A stretch of DNA of 64,000 bases from Catellatospora coxensis (GCF_016862635.1 NZ_BONI01000010.1:95021-159020); one strand, 5' to 3'. Numbered from the stretch's first letter, positions 26,362-37,434 are shown. Program-made: numbers and translations. Notes: generated by a model not told the origin, from the sequence alone.

Positions 26362-27535
26362 CCAGCCGCACGACTCGCACCAGGTGCCCACGTCCGTCGC
26401 GACCGCGCTGCGGGAACTCGACGGACCGGTCTGCGCCTACGTGTACGACCCCGGCGTGCTGCGGGCACGGGTCGGTGAGCTGCGGCGGGCGCTGCCCGGG
26501 GTGACCGTCTGCTACGCGGTGAAGGCCAACGGGCACCCGGCGATCGTCGGCGCGGCGGCCGAGGCCTGCGACGGCCTGGAGGTCGCGTCCGGCGGCGAGC
26601 TGGCGCTGGCCGAGGCCGCCGGGGCACGGCGCATCGTGTTCGGCGGGCCGGCCAAGACCGACGCCGAGCTGTCGTACGCGCTGCGCCTGAGCACGTCCGC
26701 GGACGTGACCGTGAACGTGGAGAGCGTGCACGAGCTGCGCCGGCTGAGCCTGCTCGCGCAGCGGGCGGGCAGCACGGCGACGATCACGCTGCGGGTGAAC
26801 CGCGCCGACGCCGGGCTGCCCGGCACGCACGCGATGACCGGCGCGCCGACCCCGTTCGGCGTCGCGGAGGCGCAGCTGCCCGAGGCCGTCGCGCTGGCCC
26901 GCTCGCTGCCCGGCCTGGACCTGGCCGGCTGGCACCTGCACGCGGTCTCCAACAACCTCGACGCGGCCGCGCACTCGGCCTTCCTCGCCGAGGCGCTGCG
27001 CTGGTCGGCGGCCACCTCCCGGCGGCTGGGCGTGCCGCTGCGCACGGTGAACGCGGGCGGCGGCTTCGGCGTCGACTACACCGGCGGCGCGGTGTTCGCC
27101 CTCGACGAGCTGCGGGTGAGCGTGCCGGACAGGGTCGAGCTGGTCGTCGAGCCGGGGCGGTGGCTCGCCGCCGACGCGGGCTGGTACGCCGCCGAGGTGC
27201 TCGACCTCAAGCACACCCACGGGCGGTGGTTCGCGGTGCTGCGCGGCGGCACGCACCACTTCCGGCTGCCCGCGGCCTGGGGATACGACCACCCGTTCAC
27301 GGTGCTGCCGGTGGACCGCTGGGACTACCCGTGGCCGCGGCCCGAGGTCGCCGGGGTGGCGGTGGACGCCGTCGGCGAGCTGTGCACCCCCCGCGACGTG
27401 CTCTGCCGCGGCCGGCACGTGGCCCGGCTGCGGGTCGGTGACCTGCTGGTGTTCGGGCGGACCGGGGCGTACGGGTGGGACATTTCGCACCACGGGTTCC
27501 TGCGCCATCCGGCGCCGGCGTTCCTCGTCCTCTGA
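26351..27535 (+). CDS. PLP-dependent type III decarboxylase (SbnH/LysA-like)
   Basis: A 394-residue alanine-racemase-fold decarboxylase. PLP lysine is K58 in CYAVKANGHP; the phosphate loop is NAGGGFGVDY, and EPGRWLAADAGWY plus the catalytic Cys in GELCTPRDVL are typical of diaminopimelate/ornithine decarboxylases. In siderophore loci such enzymes decarboxylate an amino-acid building block or a citryl-amino acid intermediate (SbnH in staphyloferrin B). Diaminopimelate decarboxylation for lysine is less likely given the fused operon with two NIS synthetases. The ATG overlaps the upstream gene by 11 bases. Confidence 0.88.
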   Translation: MAADQPHDSHQVPTSVATALRELDGPVCAYVYDPGVLRARVGELRRALPGVTVCYAVKANGHPAIVGAAAEACDGLEVASGGELALAEAAGARRIVFGGPAKTDAELSYALRLSTSADVTVNVESVHELRRLSLLAQRAGSTATITLRVNRADAGLPGTHAMTGAPTPFGVAEAQLPEAVALARSLPGLDLAGWHLHAVSNNLDAAAHSAFLAEALRWSAATSRRLGVPLRTVNAGGGFGVDYTGGAVFALDELRVSVPDRVELVVEPGRWLAADAGWYAAEVLDLKHTHGRWFAVLRGGTHHFRLPAAWGYDHPFTVLPVDRWDYPWPRPEVAGVAVDAVGELCTPRDVLCRGRHVARLRVGDLLVFGRTGAYGWDISHHGFLRHPAPAFLVL

Positions 27536-27596
27536 CCGCGCAGAGTGATTCCGCGTCTACCCAGCGAATCGGATGATCACGAGATGGTCCACCCTG

Positions 27597-27625
27597 TTCG
27601 ACCTGGCTTGACAAGGTCCTAGACT
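27597..27625 (+). promoter_or_regulatory. Sigma-70-type promoter for the vWA gene
   Basis: TTCGAC (27597-27602) and TAGACT (27620-27625) are separated by 17 bases, the usual spacing, about 80 bases before the start codon at 27705. Confidence 0.5.
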
Positions 27626-27704
27626 GTGCCGGTTCCACCACGAGTTGTGGTGCGCAACACCCCTCTCTCACCCCCCTCGACACCCCTCGAAAGCGGAGGC
27701 CCCG

Positions 27705-29444
27705 ATGCCGAACGGCCGTAACTCCACGGTCCGATCGCACCGGCGCGGTGGTGGCCGTCGCCGCAGCATCGCACCGTGGATCGTCATCCCGACGGCGCTC
27801 GTGCTGATCGGTTCCGGTGCGACCATCGGCTACGTGTACGTCATCAAGGACTCGTGCAGCGGCAGCACCCAGGCCACTGTCGTGGCCGAACCGGGAACCG
27901 CCAACCTGCTGCGCGCGCTGGCCGGCAAGTGGGCCGAGACCAACCCGTCGGTCGACGGCGTCTGTGCCTCGGTGACGATCGGCGAGCAGGACACCGCCGC
28001 GACCGTGCGCGCGCTGGCCCGCGAATGGGACACGGCCGTCTCCGGCCCGGCTCCCGACGTGTGGGTCCCGCCGTCCAGCGCCTGGGTGAAGGCGGCCGCC
28101 GCCACCAGCGAGGCAGCCGACAAGGTCCTGCCGGACCGGCTGCCGAGCGTGGCGCGTACGCCCGTGGTCATCGCCATGCCGAAGGCCGCAGCCGAGAAGC
28201 TCGGCTGGCCCGACGCGAAGCTCGACTGGAAGGACCTGCTCGACAAGCTCGCCAAGGACAGCTCCGTCAAGGTCGGCATGAGCGACCCGGCGGCGTCCAC
28301 GGCCGGCCTGCTGGCCCTGTCGGCGATCATCGACGCCGACGACAACACCGAGGTCGACCCGGAGGAGCTGGGCCGCGTCTTCGCGCTGGAGCAGCGCATG
28401 GCGCTGTACCGGACGACCACCGAGGAGCTGTTCGCCGAGTTCGTCAGCAGCGGCGGCAAGACGGTGAACGCGTTCCCGGCCCTGGAGCAGGACGTGGTCC
28501 GGCACAACACCGAGCACCCCGACCTGCAGCTGGTGGCCGTCTACCCGCAGAACGCCACCACCGAGGCCGACAACCCGTACCTGGTGCTCAGGAACGCCTC
28601 CTGGACCAGCCCGCAGCGCTCCGCCGCGGCCGAGGCGTTCCTGGGCTACCTGCGCGGCGACGCCGCCCGCGGCGAGGTGCAGAAGCAGGGCTACCGCGAC
28701 TCCAACCGCCAGCCCGGCCCGCAGCTGTCCACCGCCAACGGCGTGATCAGCAAGCTCACCGCCCTGCCGGGCGGCGTGCTGCTCACCGAGTCGATCACCA
28801 AGACGACGGAGACCTGGACCGCGCTCACCCGCCCCACCAACATGCTGCTGGTGCTCGACGTGTCGGGCTCCATGGGCGGCGTGGTGCGGGGCACCGGCGG
28901 CCAGACCAAGCTCGACCTGACCAAGGCGGGCGCGCAGGAAGCCGTCGACATGTTCGGCGACGACGCGCAGGTCGGGCTGTGGAGCTTCTCGTCCAAGCAG
29001 ACCGGCAACCGGGCGTACAAGGAACTCGTGCCGCTGGGCAAGATGACCGAGGATGTCTCCGGCAAGCCCCGGCGCGACCAGCTCACGTCCAAGCTCAAGG
29101 GCCTGGAGCCGGGTGGCGCCACCGGCATGTACGACACGGTGTGGGCGGCGTACCAGTCCATGCAGAAGAACTACGTGCCGGGCGCGACGAACATGATCGT
29201 GCTGCTGTCCGACGGCGCGGACGACGACCAGCTGCAGGGCCTCAAGCTCGAGCAGCTGATCGAGAAGATCAACGGCGCGGACAAGGAGCGGCCGGTCAAG
29301 GTCGTCACCATCGCCCTGGGCAAGCCCTCCAACAGCGAGGCCCTCGCCAAGATCTCGGCCGCCACCAAGGTCAGCACGTACAGCTCCGAGCGCTCGTACG
29401 ACATCGGCGCCGTCCTCCGCGCCGCCATCTTCGACTTCCAGTGA
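27705..29444 (+). CDS. Membrane-anchored solute-binding plus von Willebrand A protein
   Basis: A 579-residue protein. A basic N-terminus ([10 protein letters not shown]) precedes a single membrane helix (~24-46), so the rest is outside the cell. Residues ~55-365 resemble an ABC-type extracellular solute-binding fold (ANLLRALAGKWAETNP, PDVWVPPSSAWVKAA, TPVVIAMPKAAAEKLGWPDAKLDWKDLL). Residues ~380-575 are a von Willebrand A domain with an intact metal site, DVSGS at 385-389, plus the later Asp of LLSDGADDD. This fusion is common in actinobacteria but of unknown job, probably adhesion or metal/solute-dependent complex assembly. ATG 27705 has GGAGG six bases upstream. Confidence 0.87.
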   Translation: MPNGRNSTVRSHRRGGGRRRSIAPWIVIPTALVLIGSGATIGYVYVIKDSCSGSTQATVVAEPGTANLLRALAGKWAETNPSVDGVCASVTIGEQDTAATVRALAREWDTAVSGPAPDVWVPPSSAWVKAAAATSEAADKVLPDRLPSVARTPVVIAMPKAAAEKLGWPDAKLDWKDLLDKLAKDSSVKVGMSDPAASTAGLLALSAIIDADDNTEVDPEELGRVFALEQRMALYRTTTEELFAEFVSSGGKTVNAFPALEQDVVRHNTEHPDLQLVAVYPQNATTEADNPYLVLRNASWTSPQRSAAAEAFLGYLRGDAARGEVQKQGYRDSNRQPGPQLSTANGVISKLTALPGGVLLTESITKTTETWTALTRPTNMLLVLDVSGSMGGVVRGTGGQTKLDLTKAGAQEAVDMFGDDAQVGLWSFSSKQTGNRAYKELVPLGKMTEDVSGKPRRDQLTSKLKGLEPGGATGMYDTVWAAYQSMQKNYVPGATNMIVLLSDGADDDQLQGLKLEQLIEKINGADKERPVKVVTIALGKPSNSEALAKISAATKVSTYSSERSYDIGAVLRAAIFDFQ

Positions 29445-29534
29445 CCGACGGCCGGGCACCCGCCCGGCCCCGCCCGCACGACCGAGCCGCGCCGGCGGCC
29501 GCCCTCCACACGGGGCGCCCGCCGGCGCGGCTCG

Positions 29535-29564
29535 CGCTTTACGTCGACGCGCTTTACGTCGACG
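29535..29564. repeat. 15-bp tandem direct repeat
   Basis: CGCTTTACGTCGACG occurs twice back to back (29535-29549 and 29550-29564), at the left foot of the following hairpin in a 254-base gene-free stretch. Confidence 0.75.
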
Positions 29565-29619
29565 TTGGCCTATCTCATCGACTTTGGTCGCGAGAAACTC
29601 AATGAGATAGGCCAACGTC
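29561..29619. terminator. Perfect 18-bp inverted repeat between convergent genes
   Basis: GACGTTGGCCTATCTCAT (29561-29578) and its exact reverse complement (29602-29619) flank a 23-base loop. It lies between the convergent vWA and pabB genes and could terminate both. Confidence 0.6.
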
Positions 29620-29660
29620 TATGACGGGCGGAGCGCGGCGCAGGCGCGGCGGGGCGGGGC

Positions 29661-29694
29661 GGCGGGACGGGCGGGGCGGCGGGACGGGCGGGGC
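29661..29694. repeat. G-rich 17-bp tandem repeat
   Basis: GGCGGGACGGGCGGGGC occurs twice in tandem, preceded by more GGCGGGG runs. Several G-runs on the plus strand could form a quadruplex right beside the pabB stop codon. Confidence 0.7.
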
Positions 29695-29698
29695 GGTG

Positions 29699-30907
29699 TC
29701 AGAGGAGGCCGTGGAGGGCGGCGCGGACGGGGGCGGCTTTGGCGGCGGCTTCGGCTACCTCGGCGGCGGGGTCGGAGTCGATGGTGATGCCGCCGCCGGC
29801 CCAGATGTGCAGGTCCTGGCCGTCGGCGGCGACCGTGCGGATGGTCAGGCCGAGGTCGATGCCGTCGGGGCCGATCCAGCCGAGCGCGCCCATGCTGACG
29901 CCGCGGCCGACCGGCTCCAGGGCGGCGATCTCGCGCAGCGCGGCGAGCTTGGGCGCGCCGGTGACCGAGCCGCCGGGGCAGATCGCCCGGAGCAGCTCAG
30001 CCAGGCCGGTGCCGGGCCGCAGCAGCGCGGTCACCTCCGACTCGGCCTGCCACAGGTCGGCCCAGCGGCGCACCGCGAACAGCTCGGGCACCCGTACCGT
30101 GCCGGTCTGCGCGACGTGGGACAGGTCGTTGCGCTGCAGGTCGACGATCATGATGTGTTCGGCGCGCTCCTTGGGCGAGGAGAGCAGCTCGGCACGGCCG
30201 GCTTCGGTGGCCGGCGTGGTGCCTTTGATGGGCCGGGTGACGGCGTGCCCGCCACGGACCTCCAGCAGCGTCTCCGGGGAGGCGCAGCCGATCGCCCAGC
30301 CGTCGCCCTGCAGGATCCCGGCGTAGCGGGCCCCGGGCAGGCGCATGAGCCGGCGCAGCGCGGGCAGCGGGTCGCCGCCGTACCCGGCGGCGGCGTGGCC
30401 GACCATGTTGACCTGGTAAACGTCGCCGCGGGCGATGGCCTCGCGGACCGACTCCACCGCCTCGGCATGGCGCGAAGGGCTCCAGGAGGGCCGCCACGGG
30501 CCGAGCCGCCACGCCCCCACCGTTCGGCCGAGGTGGCCCGCGGACGGCTCCTGGAGGCGTAGGTTTGCCGTGTGTTCGTATACCACGACGACCACGTCGG
30601 GCACGGCCGGCGCGGGGCTGGGCGCCCCGGGGCAGCCGCCGATCATGGCGGCCCCGCCCGCCGCGGACACGAACAGCGCGGCGCCGCAGACCTCGTGGGC
30701 CAGCCCCGCCAGGGACGGCCCGGACAGGTCGCCGACCGGCAGCCCGTGGCGGGCCAGGAAGTTCTCCACCAGCGTGGCCGGATCGCCCGGATCGCCCACA
30801 CGCCACTCCAGCCGGGAGCGTTCCCATGCCTGGTCACGGCAGGTCGCCGGAATGCCGGGAATATCCCTGGCCGTCCCGTGGGTGGGGGCTAGACCGACTG
30901 GCTTCAT
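29699..30907 (-). CDS. pabB: Aminodeoxychorismate synthase component I
   Basis: A 402-residue chorismate-binding enzyme. PIKGT (in TRPIKGTTPATEA) is the PabB form of the motif whose Lys forms a covalent intermediate; TrpE has PIAGT instead. Other family signatures are DVYQVNMVGHA, LQRNDLSHVAQTGTV, FPGGSVTGAPK-like CPGGSVTGAPK and GGGITIDSDP. It makes 4-amino-4-deoxychorismate for folate with glutamine-amidotransferase PabA and lyase PabC, neither of which is in the window. Anthranilate synthase or salicylate synthase is less likely because of the Lys. The start ATG at 30907 faces the DUF5999 gene. Confidence 0.88.
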   Translation of the reverse strand: MKPVGLAPTHGTARDIPGIPATCRDQAWERSRLEWRVGDPGDPATLVENFLARHGLPVGDLSGPSLAGLAHEVCGAALFVSAAGGAAMIGGCPGAPSPAPAVPDVVVVVYEHTANLRLQEPSAGHLGRTVGAWRLGPWRPSWSPSRHAEAVESVREAIARGDVYQVNMVGHAAAGYGGDPLPALRRLMRLPGARYAGILQGDGWAIGCASPETLLEVRGGHAVTRPIKGTTPATEAGRAELLSSPKERAEHIMIVDLQRNDLSHVAQTGTVRVPELFAVRRWADLWQAESEVTALLRPGTGLAELLRAICPGGSVTGAPKLAALREIAALEPVGRGVSMGALGWIGPDGIDLGLTIRTVAADGQDLHIWAGGGITIDSDPAAEVAEAAAKAAPVRAALHGLL

Positions 30908-31079
30908 TCCGCTCGTCCGAAAGGTTGATATCTAGAAAGGGCCTGCGTTACCTGCTCGTAAAAGGCTCGTTCGGCTTGGTAGCGTGCGTCACTGTTGTGA
31001 TCGACAGCACACCGGCGACGGACGGTCTCGGATCGAGCTTCCAACGCCACCACCCCTAACCGAATCGCGGAGAACCCCG

Positions 31080-31280
31080 ATGTTGTGCCAGCACCAACCG
31101 GTCTGCCCCTCAGCCGACGCGATCGACCACGACGCCGCCAAGGTCGTCGCGTCCTTCCCTGAGCAGGGCTGGAGCCTGCTCTGCAACGGCGTCATCGTCT
31201 TCGAGGACACCGGCGAGCTGCTCCCCGACGGGTCGAGCATCGCCCCGCACCGCGGTCCCGCGGTGCACGCCATGGCCTGA
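31080..31280 (+). CDS. DUF5999 small protein
   Basis: A 66-residue protein, M-L-C-Q-H-Q-P-V-C-P-S-A-D at the N-terminus, then HDAAKVVASFPEQGWSLLCN and FEDTGELLPDG. This is the recognisable DUF5999 pattern of actinobacteria. Cys3, Cys9 and His5 could bind metal. ATG 31080 is supported by CGGAGAA a few bases upstream. Function unknown; monocistronic and followed by a hairpin. Confidence 0.85.
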   Translation: MLCQHQPVCPSADAIDHDAAKVVASFPEQGWSLLCNGVIVFEDTGELLPDGSSIAPHRGPAVHAMA

Positions 31281-31297
31281 CCCTAACGGCGAAGACC

Positions 31298-31319
31298 CGG
31301 GGCGCGACGAAGCGCCCCG
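31298..31319 (+). terminator. Hairpin terminator after the DUF5999 gene
   Basis: CGGGGCGC and GCGCCCCG form an 8-bp stem with a 6-base loop, then AAAGATCATTAG. It begins 18 bases after the stop codon; gcvP converges from the other side. Confidence 0.65.
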
Positions 31320-31398
31320 AAAGATCATTAGAACACCCGCCGAGCCGGCCCGAAGCCCGCGTCACCAGGACGCCTCCCCGGGCCGGCGGCAGCAGGCC

Positions 31399-34203
<2,805 letters not shown>

Positions 34204-34235
34204 TGTGTGCTCCGGGGTCGAGGACTATGGATAGC

Positions 34236-34390
34236 CCTCCCCCTCTGTCACGGGCGATGCTCGTGAGCCTCGCCACGGCGGTCGCGCCGCTCCAGAGTCG
34301 CCATGCCCGTGCGGTTCGGGTGCCTGAGAGGTTCCGGGGAGGAATTGCCCCTTCGGCGCCGCTTTACGCGGACTCTCCCACACGGGTGTG
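34236..34390 (-). promoter_or_regulatory. Glycine riboswitch upstream of gcvP
   Basis: On the minus strand the region carries the glycine-aptamer signature in order: GGGAGAG, then GCGCCGAAGGGGCAA, then CCTCTCAGGCA, followed by a second, weaker half with ACTCTGGAG and a closing GTGACAGAGGGGGA. This is the single full aptamer plus ghost layout seen before actinobacterial gcv genes. In this family glycine usually switches the gene on. Confidence 0.9.
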
Positions 34391-34477
34391 CCGGCACCGC
34401 CCACGCTACCAGCACGTGTGCTGCGGCACCGTAACCCACACCACTCACCACGCCGCCCGCCCGGCCCCCGGACGCCC

Positions 34478-34556
34478 CATGATCGCTCGACTTGCCCGGC
34501 ACCTGTGCGTATCTTGCGAACCCATTCACACATGTGCCAGGCAAGTCGGATGATCG
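34478..34556. repeat. ~80-bp dispersed repeat (copy 2)
   Basis: Counterpart of the element at 18107. Here the flanks pair well: CGACTTGCCCGGCAC (34488-34502) and GTGCCAGGCAAGTCG (34534-34548) are complementary with one G-T pair, enclosing a loop with TGTGCGTATCTTGCG. Confidence 0.8.
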
Positions 34557-34571
34557 AGGGCGGGACGGGAC

Positions 34572-35549
34572 TCAGGGGACCAGGACGACCTTGCCGACGG
34601 TGGCCCGGGTCTCCAGGGCGGTGTGGGCACGGGCCGCTTCGGCGAGCGGGAACGGGGTGATCGCCGGGGTGAACCAGCCCTCGGCGGCGTCGCGCAGGGC
34701 CTGCTCCTCCAGCGGGCGCAGGCCGCCCGAGAGCTTCATCATGGCGGGGCCGATCGCCGAGGAGGCGACGATCCCGCGGGCGTACAGGTCCTGGGTGGTG
34801 AGCTGGGTCGGCGCGCCCGCGGACCCGCCGAAGATCAGGAAGCGGCCGAGCGGGGCGAGCAGTTCCAGGGCCGCGCGGCCCTGCTCGCCGCCGACGCCGT
34901 CGAGCACCACGGTCAGGTCGCGCTCGCCCAGCTCGGCGCGCACCTTCCCGGCCCAGCCGGAATCCAGGTAGTCGACCGCGACGTCGGCCCCGTTGCGCTG
35001 CACCCGGGCCACCTTGTCCGGGCCGCCCGCCGCGCCGACGACCAGCGCCCCGGCCCGCTGCGCCGCCTGCACGAGCAGCGTGCCCAGGCCGCCCGCCGCG
35101 CCGGTGACCAGCACCGCGTCCTGCTCGCTCAGCCGCGCCAGGCGCAGCACGCCGACCGCGGTCCGGCCCGTGCCGATCATCGCCACGGCGGCGGGGGCGG
35201 ACAGCCGCTCGGGGATCTCGTGCAGGGAGGCGACGGCGGCGACCGCGCGCGCGGCGTACCCCCCGCTGGTCATGCCCAGGTACGCGACCACGCGGCGGCC
35301 CTGCCACGCCGGGTCGACGCCCGGCCCGGTGCCCGCCACCCGGCCGGCGACCTCGCGGCCCGGCGTCATCGGCAGCGCCGGCGGCGGCAACGGCCCCGGA
35401 CCGCCGGAGCGGATCGTCGTGTCGATGAGGTGTACGCCGGCCGCCTCGACCTCGATCAGCACCTGCCCTTCGCCGGGGACCGGGTCGGGGACCTCCTCGA
35501 AGCGCAGGTTCTCGGCGGGGCCGAACTCGTACTGCCGGATGGCGTGCAT
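34572..35549 (-). CDS. Zinc-independent MDR quinone/alkene oxidoreductase
   Basis: A 325-residue medium-chain dehydrogenase of the NADPH:quinone oxidoreductase branch. MHAIRQYEFGPAENLRFEEVP is a normal start, PGREVAGRV lies in the GroES-like half, and the NADPH loop is GAAGGLGTLLVQAAQRAGA (~residues 140-158). No structural zinc Cys cluster is seen. ATG 35549 has a ribosome site AGGAGCG just upstream. It is driven from a promoter with MerR-family geometry, which suggests induction by redox-active drugs or oxidative stress. The upstream class V aminotransferase gene reads in the same direction. Confidence 0.87.
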   Translation of the reverse strand: MHAIRQYEFGPAENLRFEEVPDPVPGEGQVLIEVEAAGVHLIDTTIRSGGPGPLPPPALPMTPGREVAGRVAGTGPGVDPAWQGRRVVAYLGMTSGGYAARAVAAVASLHEIPERLSAPAAVAMIGTGRTAVGVLRLARLSEQDAVLVTGAAGGLGTLLVQAAQRAGALVVGAAGGPDKVARVQRNGADVAVDYLDSGWAGKVRAELGERDLTVVLDGVGGEQGRAALELLAPLGRFLIFGGSAGAPTQLTTQDLYARGIVASSAIGPAMMKLSGGLRPLEEQALRDAAEGWFTPAITPFPLAEAARAHTALETRATVGKVVLVP

Positions 35550-35581
35550 GGGCGCTCCTGGGTGTGCGTCGGTTGCCGCCG

Positions 35582-35612
35582 ACGCTAAGAGCTCAAGTGC
35601 ACTTGAGGTCAA
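35582..35612 (-). promoter_or_regulatory. MerR/SoxR-type promoter with operator palindrome
   Basis: On the minus strand TTGACC (-35, 35607-35612) and TAGCGT (-10, 35582-35587) are 19 bases apart, too long for normal sigma-70 use but typical of MerR-family promoters. The spacer contains the perfect palindrome CTCAAGTGCACTTGAG (35592-35607), close to the SoxR box CCTCAAGTTAACTTGAGG. It drives the quinone oxidoreductase gene; the regulator is not in the window. Confidence 0.75.
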
Positions 35613-36823
35613 GCCGCCTGTTTGGCCAGCGCGCGGACCGCGTCCAGGAGCACGTCGACATCCTCGGCCGTCGTGTAGTGGTAGATCCCGGCCCGCACCG
35701 CGCCGCCGGAGTCCCGCAGGCCCATCGTGTGGAAGTACTCCCACGCGTAGTAGTCCCCGGCGAACGCGCAGATCCCCGCGTCGCCGAGCGCCCTGGACGT
35801 CTCGGCCGGGTGCGTCGAGCCGACCCGGAACGACACCGTCGGGCACCGGTCGGCCGGGGCCGGGCACAGCGACACCCCGTCGATCGCGGCGAGCCCGTCC
35901 ACGAGCCGAGCGAACAGCTCCGCCTCGTAGTCGCGTACCGCGGCCAGGGAGGTCAGCAGGCGCTCACGCCGAGACCCGGTCGCGGCCGGGTCGAGGCCCG
36001 CCAGGTGGTCGACGGCGGCGGTGACCCCGGCCAGGGACGCGAAGCTCGGCGTACCGAACTCGAAGCGCTCCGGCACCGCGTCACTGGACGGGCGCAGCTT
36101 CGCCGGGAACATTCCGGCCCACAGCGCCGGGTCCGCGGCGCAGGCGGCCAGGTGCGGGCCGGACCACTTGTACGCGCTGGTCACGTAGAAGTCCGCACCG
36201 AGCGCCGCCACGTCGGTCGGCTGGTGCGGCGTCGCGTGCACGCCGTCCACGAACACCAGCGCCCCGGCGGCGTGCGCGATCGCGGCGACGGCGGCCACGT
36301 CCGGCCGGGTGCCGATCGCGTTGCTGCCCGCGGTCACCGCGACGAGCCGGGTCCGGTCGTTGATCAGGTCCTTGTACTGCCAGGTCGGCAGCTCGCCGGT
36401 GGCCGGGTCGAACTCGGCCCAGCGCACGGTCGCGCCCTGCTCCTCGGCGACCTGCACCCACGGGCGCACGTTCGAGTCGTGGTCCAGCCGCGAGACGACC
36501 ACCTCGTCGTCCGGGCCCCACGACTGGCCGAGCGTGCGGGCCACCAGGTACACCAGCGACGTCGCGCTGTTGCCGAAGACCACCCCGGCCGGGTCCGCGC
36601 CGAGCAGGTCGGCGACCGCGCGGCGGGCGTCCGCGACGATCCCGATCGCGCGCCGGCCGGGCGCGAACGCGTCGCTGCGGTTGGCCACCGCACCCCGGTA
36701 GACGGCGTCGACCGCCTGCGCGACCGGCTCGGCGACCAGCGAGCCCGCGGCCGCGTCGAAGTGCCGGAAACCCTCACCCAGGGCCGGGTATGCATCGCGA
36801 GCCCGCGCGATGTCGAACGCCAT
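35609..36823 (-). CDS. Cysteine-desulfurase-like aminotransferase (class V)
   Basis: A 404-residue PLP enzyme of the aminotransferase class V / cysteine desulfurase fold. PLP lysine is in SAYKWSGPHLA, and FGNSATSLVYLVART, VDGVHATPHQPTDVAAL and the closing RAGIYHYTTAEDVDVLLDAVRAL are typical of the subgroup often called cysteine desulfurase-like protein (VC1184 group), whose reaction is unproven. The catalytic Cys loop of true IscS is not obvious. The message looks leaderless (TAGGGT, 6 bases, ATG). It is divergent from a MOSC protein, which may also be sulfur-related. Confidence 0.85.
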   Translation of the reverse strand: MAFDIARARDAYPALGEGFRHFDAAAGSLVAEPVAQAVDAVYRGAVANRSDAFAPGRRAIGIVADARRAVADLLGADPAGVVFGNSATSLVYLVARTLGQSWGPDDEVVVSRLDHDSNVRPWVQVAEEQGATVRWAEFDPATGELPTWQYKDLINDRTRLVAVTAGSNAIGTRPDVAAVAAIAHAAGALVFVDGVHATPHQPTDVAALGADFYVTSAYKWSGPHLAACAADPALWAGMFPAKLRPSSDAVPERFEFGTPSFASLAGVTAAVDHLAGLDPAATGSRRERLLTSLAAVRDYEAELFARLVDGLAAIDGVSLCPAPADRCPTVSFRVGSTHPAETSRALGDAGICAFAGDYYAWEYFHTMGLRDSGGAVRAGIYHYTTAEDVDVLLDAVRALAKQAA

Positions 36824-36902
36824 GCCGCCACCCTAACCACCCGCCCACTCGCCGTCATGATCCAAACGGCCGGTGTCCGCGCCACGTGCGCAGCCGCGGT
36901 CG

Positions 36903-36908
36903 TAGGGT
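36903..36908 (+). promoter_or_regulatory. -10 box of a leaderless promoter for the MOSC gene
   Basis: TAGGGT is followed by 6 bases and the GTG at 36915. The mirror-image TAGGGT on the minus strand serves the divergent aminotransferase. Confidence 0.5.
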
Positions 36909-36914
36909 GGGCTG

Positions 36915-37388
36915 GTGGCGGAGATCGTGCAGCTGCTGGCGTCGGGGGTGCGGCGGTTTCAGGGGCGGCCCGCGGACGGGCCGTCGCCCGCGCCGCCGGG
37001 TGAGCTGGTCGAGCAGGTACGGATCCGGGCGCAGCTCGGCATCGTCGGCGACCGCTACTTCGGCAGGCAGGCGCACCGGGACGCGAGCGTGACCGTGATC
37101 GCGCAGGAGTCGCTGCCGCCCGGCGCGGACCTGACCCACGTCCGGCGCAACATCCTGACCAGCGGCATCGCCGTCGACGAGCTGGTCGGCTCGGTGCTGG
37201 TGCTCGACTCCGGGGACGGGCCGGTGCGCCTGCGCGTCAACCGCCCGGCCCACCCCTGCGCCTGGATGGACGTGACCATCGGCCCCGGAGCCTGGCGGAC
37301 CCTACGCGGCCACGGCGGCATTCGCTGCACGCCCCTCGACGACGGCATCCTGCGCGTCGGCCCGGTCCAGGTCTCGATCGTCGGCTGA
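36915..37388 (+). CDS. Short MOSC-domain protein
   Basis: A 157-residue MOSC domain with the conserved Cys in NRPAHPCAWMD (~residue 115), and GDRYFGRQAHRDASVTVIAQESL in the first half. It is shorter than the YiiM-like MOSC protein at 9191 and resembles stand-alone molybdenum-cofactor sulfurase C-terminal domains. It may transfer or accept sulfur or bind Mo cofactor. It lies 91 bases from the divergent desulfurase-like gene, so a functional pair is plausible but unproven. Confidence 0.85.
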   Translation: MAEIVQLLASGVRRFQGRPADGPSPAPPGELVEQVRIRAQLGIVGDRYFGRQAHRDASVTVIAQESLPPGADLTHVRRNILTSGIAVDELVGSVLVLDSGDGPVRLRVNRPAHPCAWMDVTIGPGAWRTLRGHGGIRCTPLDDGILRVGPVQVSIVG

Positions 37389-37394
37389 CCCCGC

Positions 37395-37425
37395 GCGCAG
37401 GCAGCCCGTCGCAGACCGCCTGCGC
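37395..37425. terminator. Bidirectional hairpin between convergent genes
   Basis: GCGCAGGC (37395-37402) pairs with GCCTGCGC (37418-37425) around a 15-base loop in the 46-base gap between the MOSC and SDR genes. Confidence 0.6.
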
Positions 37426-37434
37426 ACGCGGTTC

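Noticed and set aside
27608..27613. TTGACA as a -35 box for the vWA gene
   Set aside because: It is only 6 bases from the TAGACT box; TTCGAC at 27597 has the proper 17-base spacing.
34492..34553. Short peptides starting MPGTCAYLA in the ~80-bp repeats
   Set aside because: The similarity comes from the DNA repeat itself; no ribosome site or coding bias.
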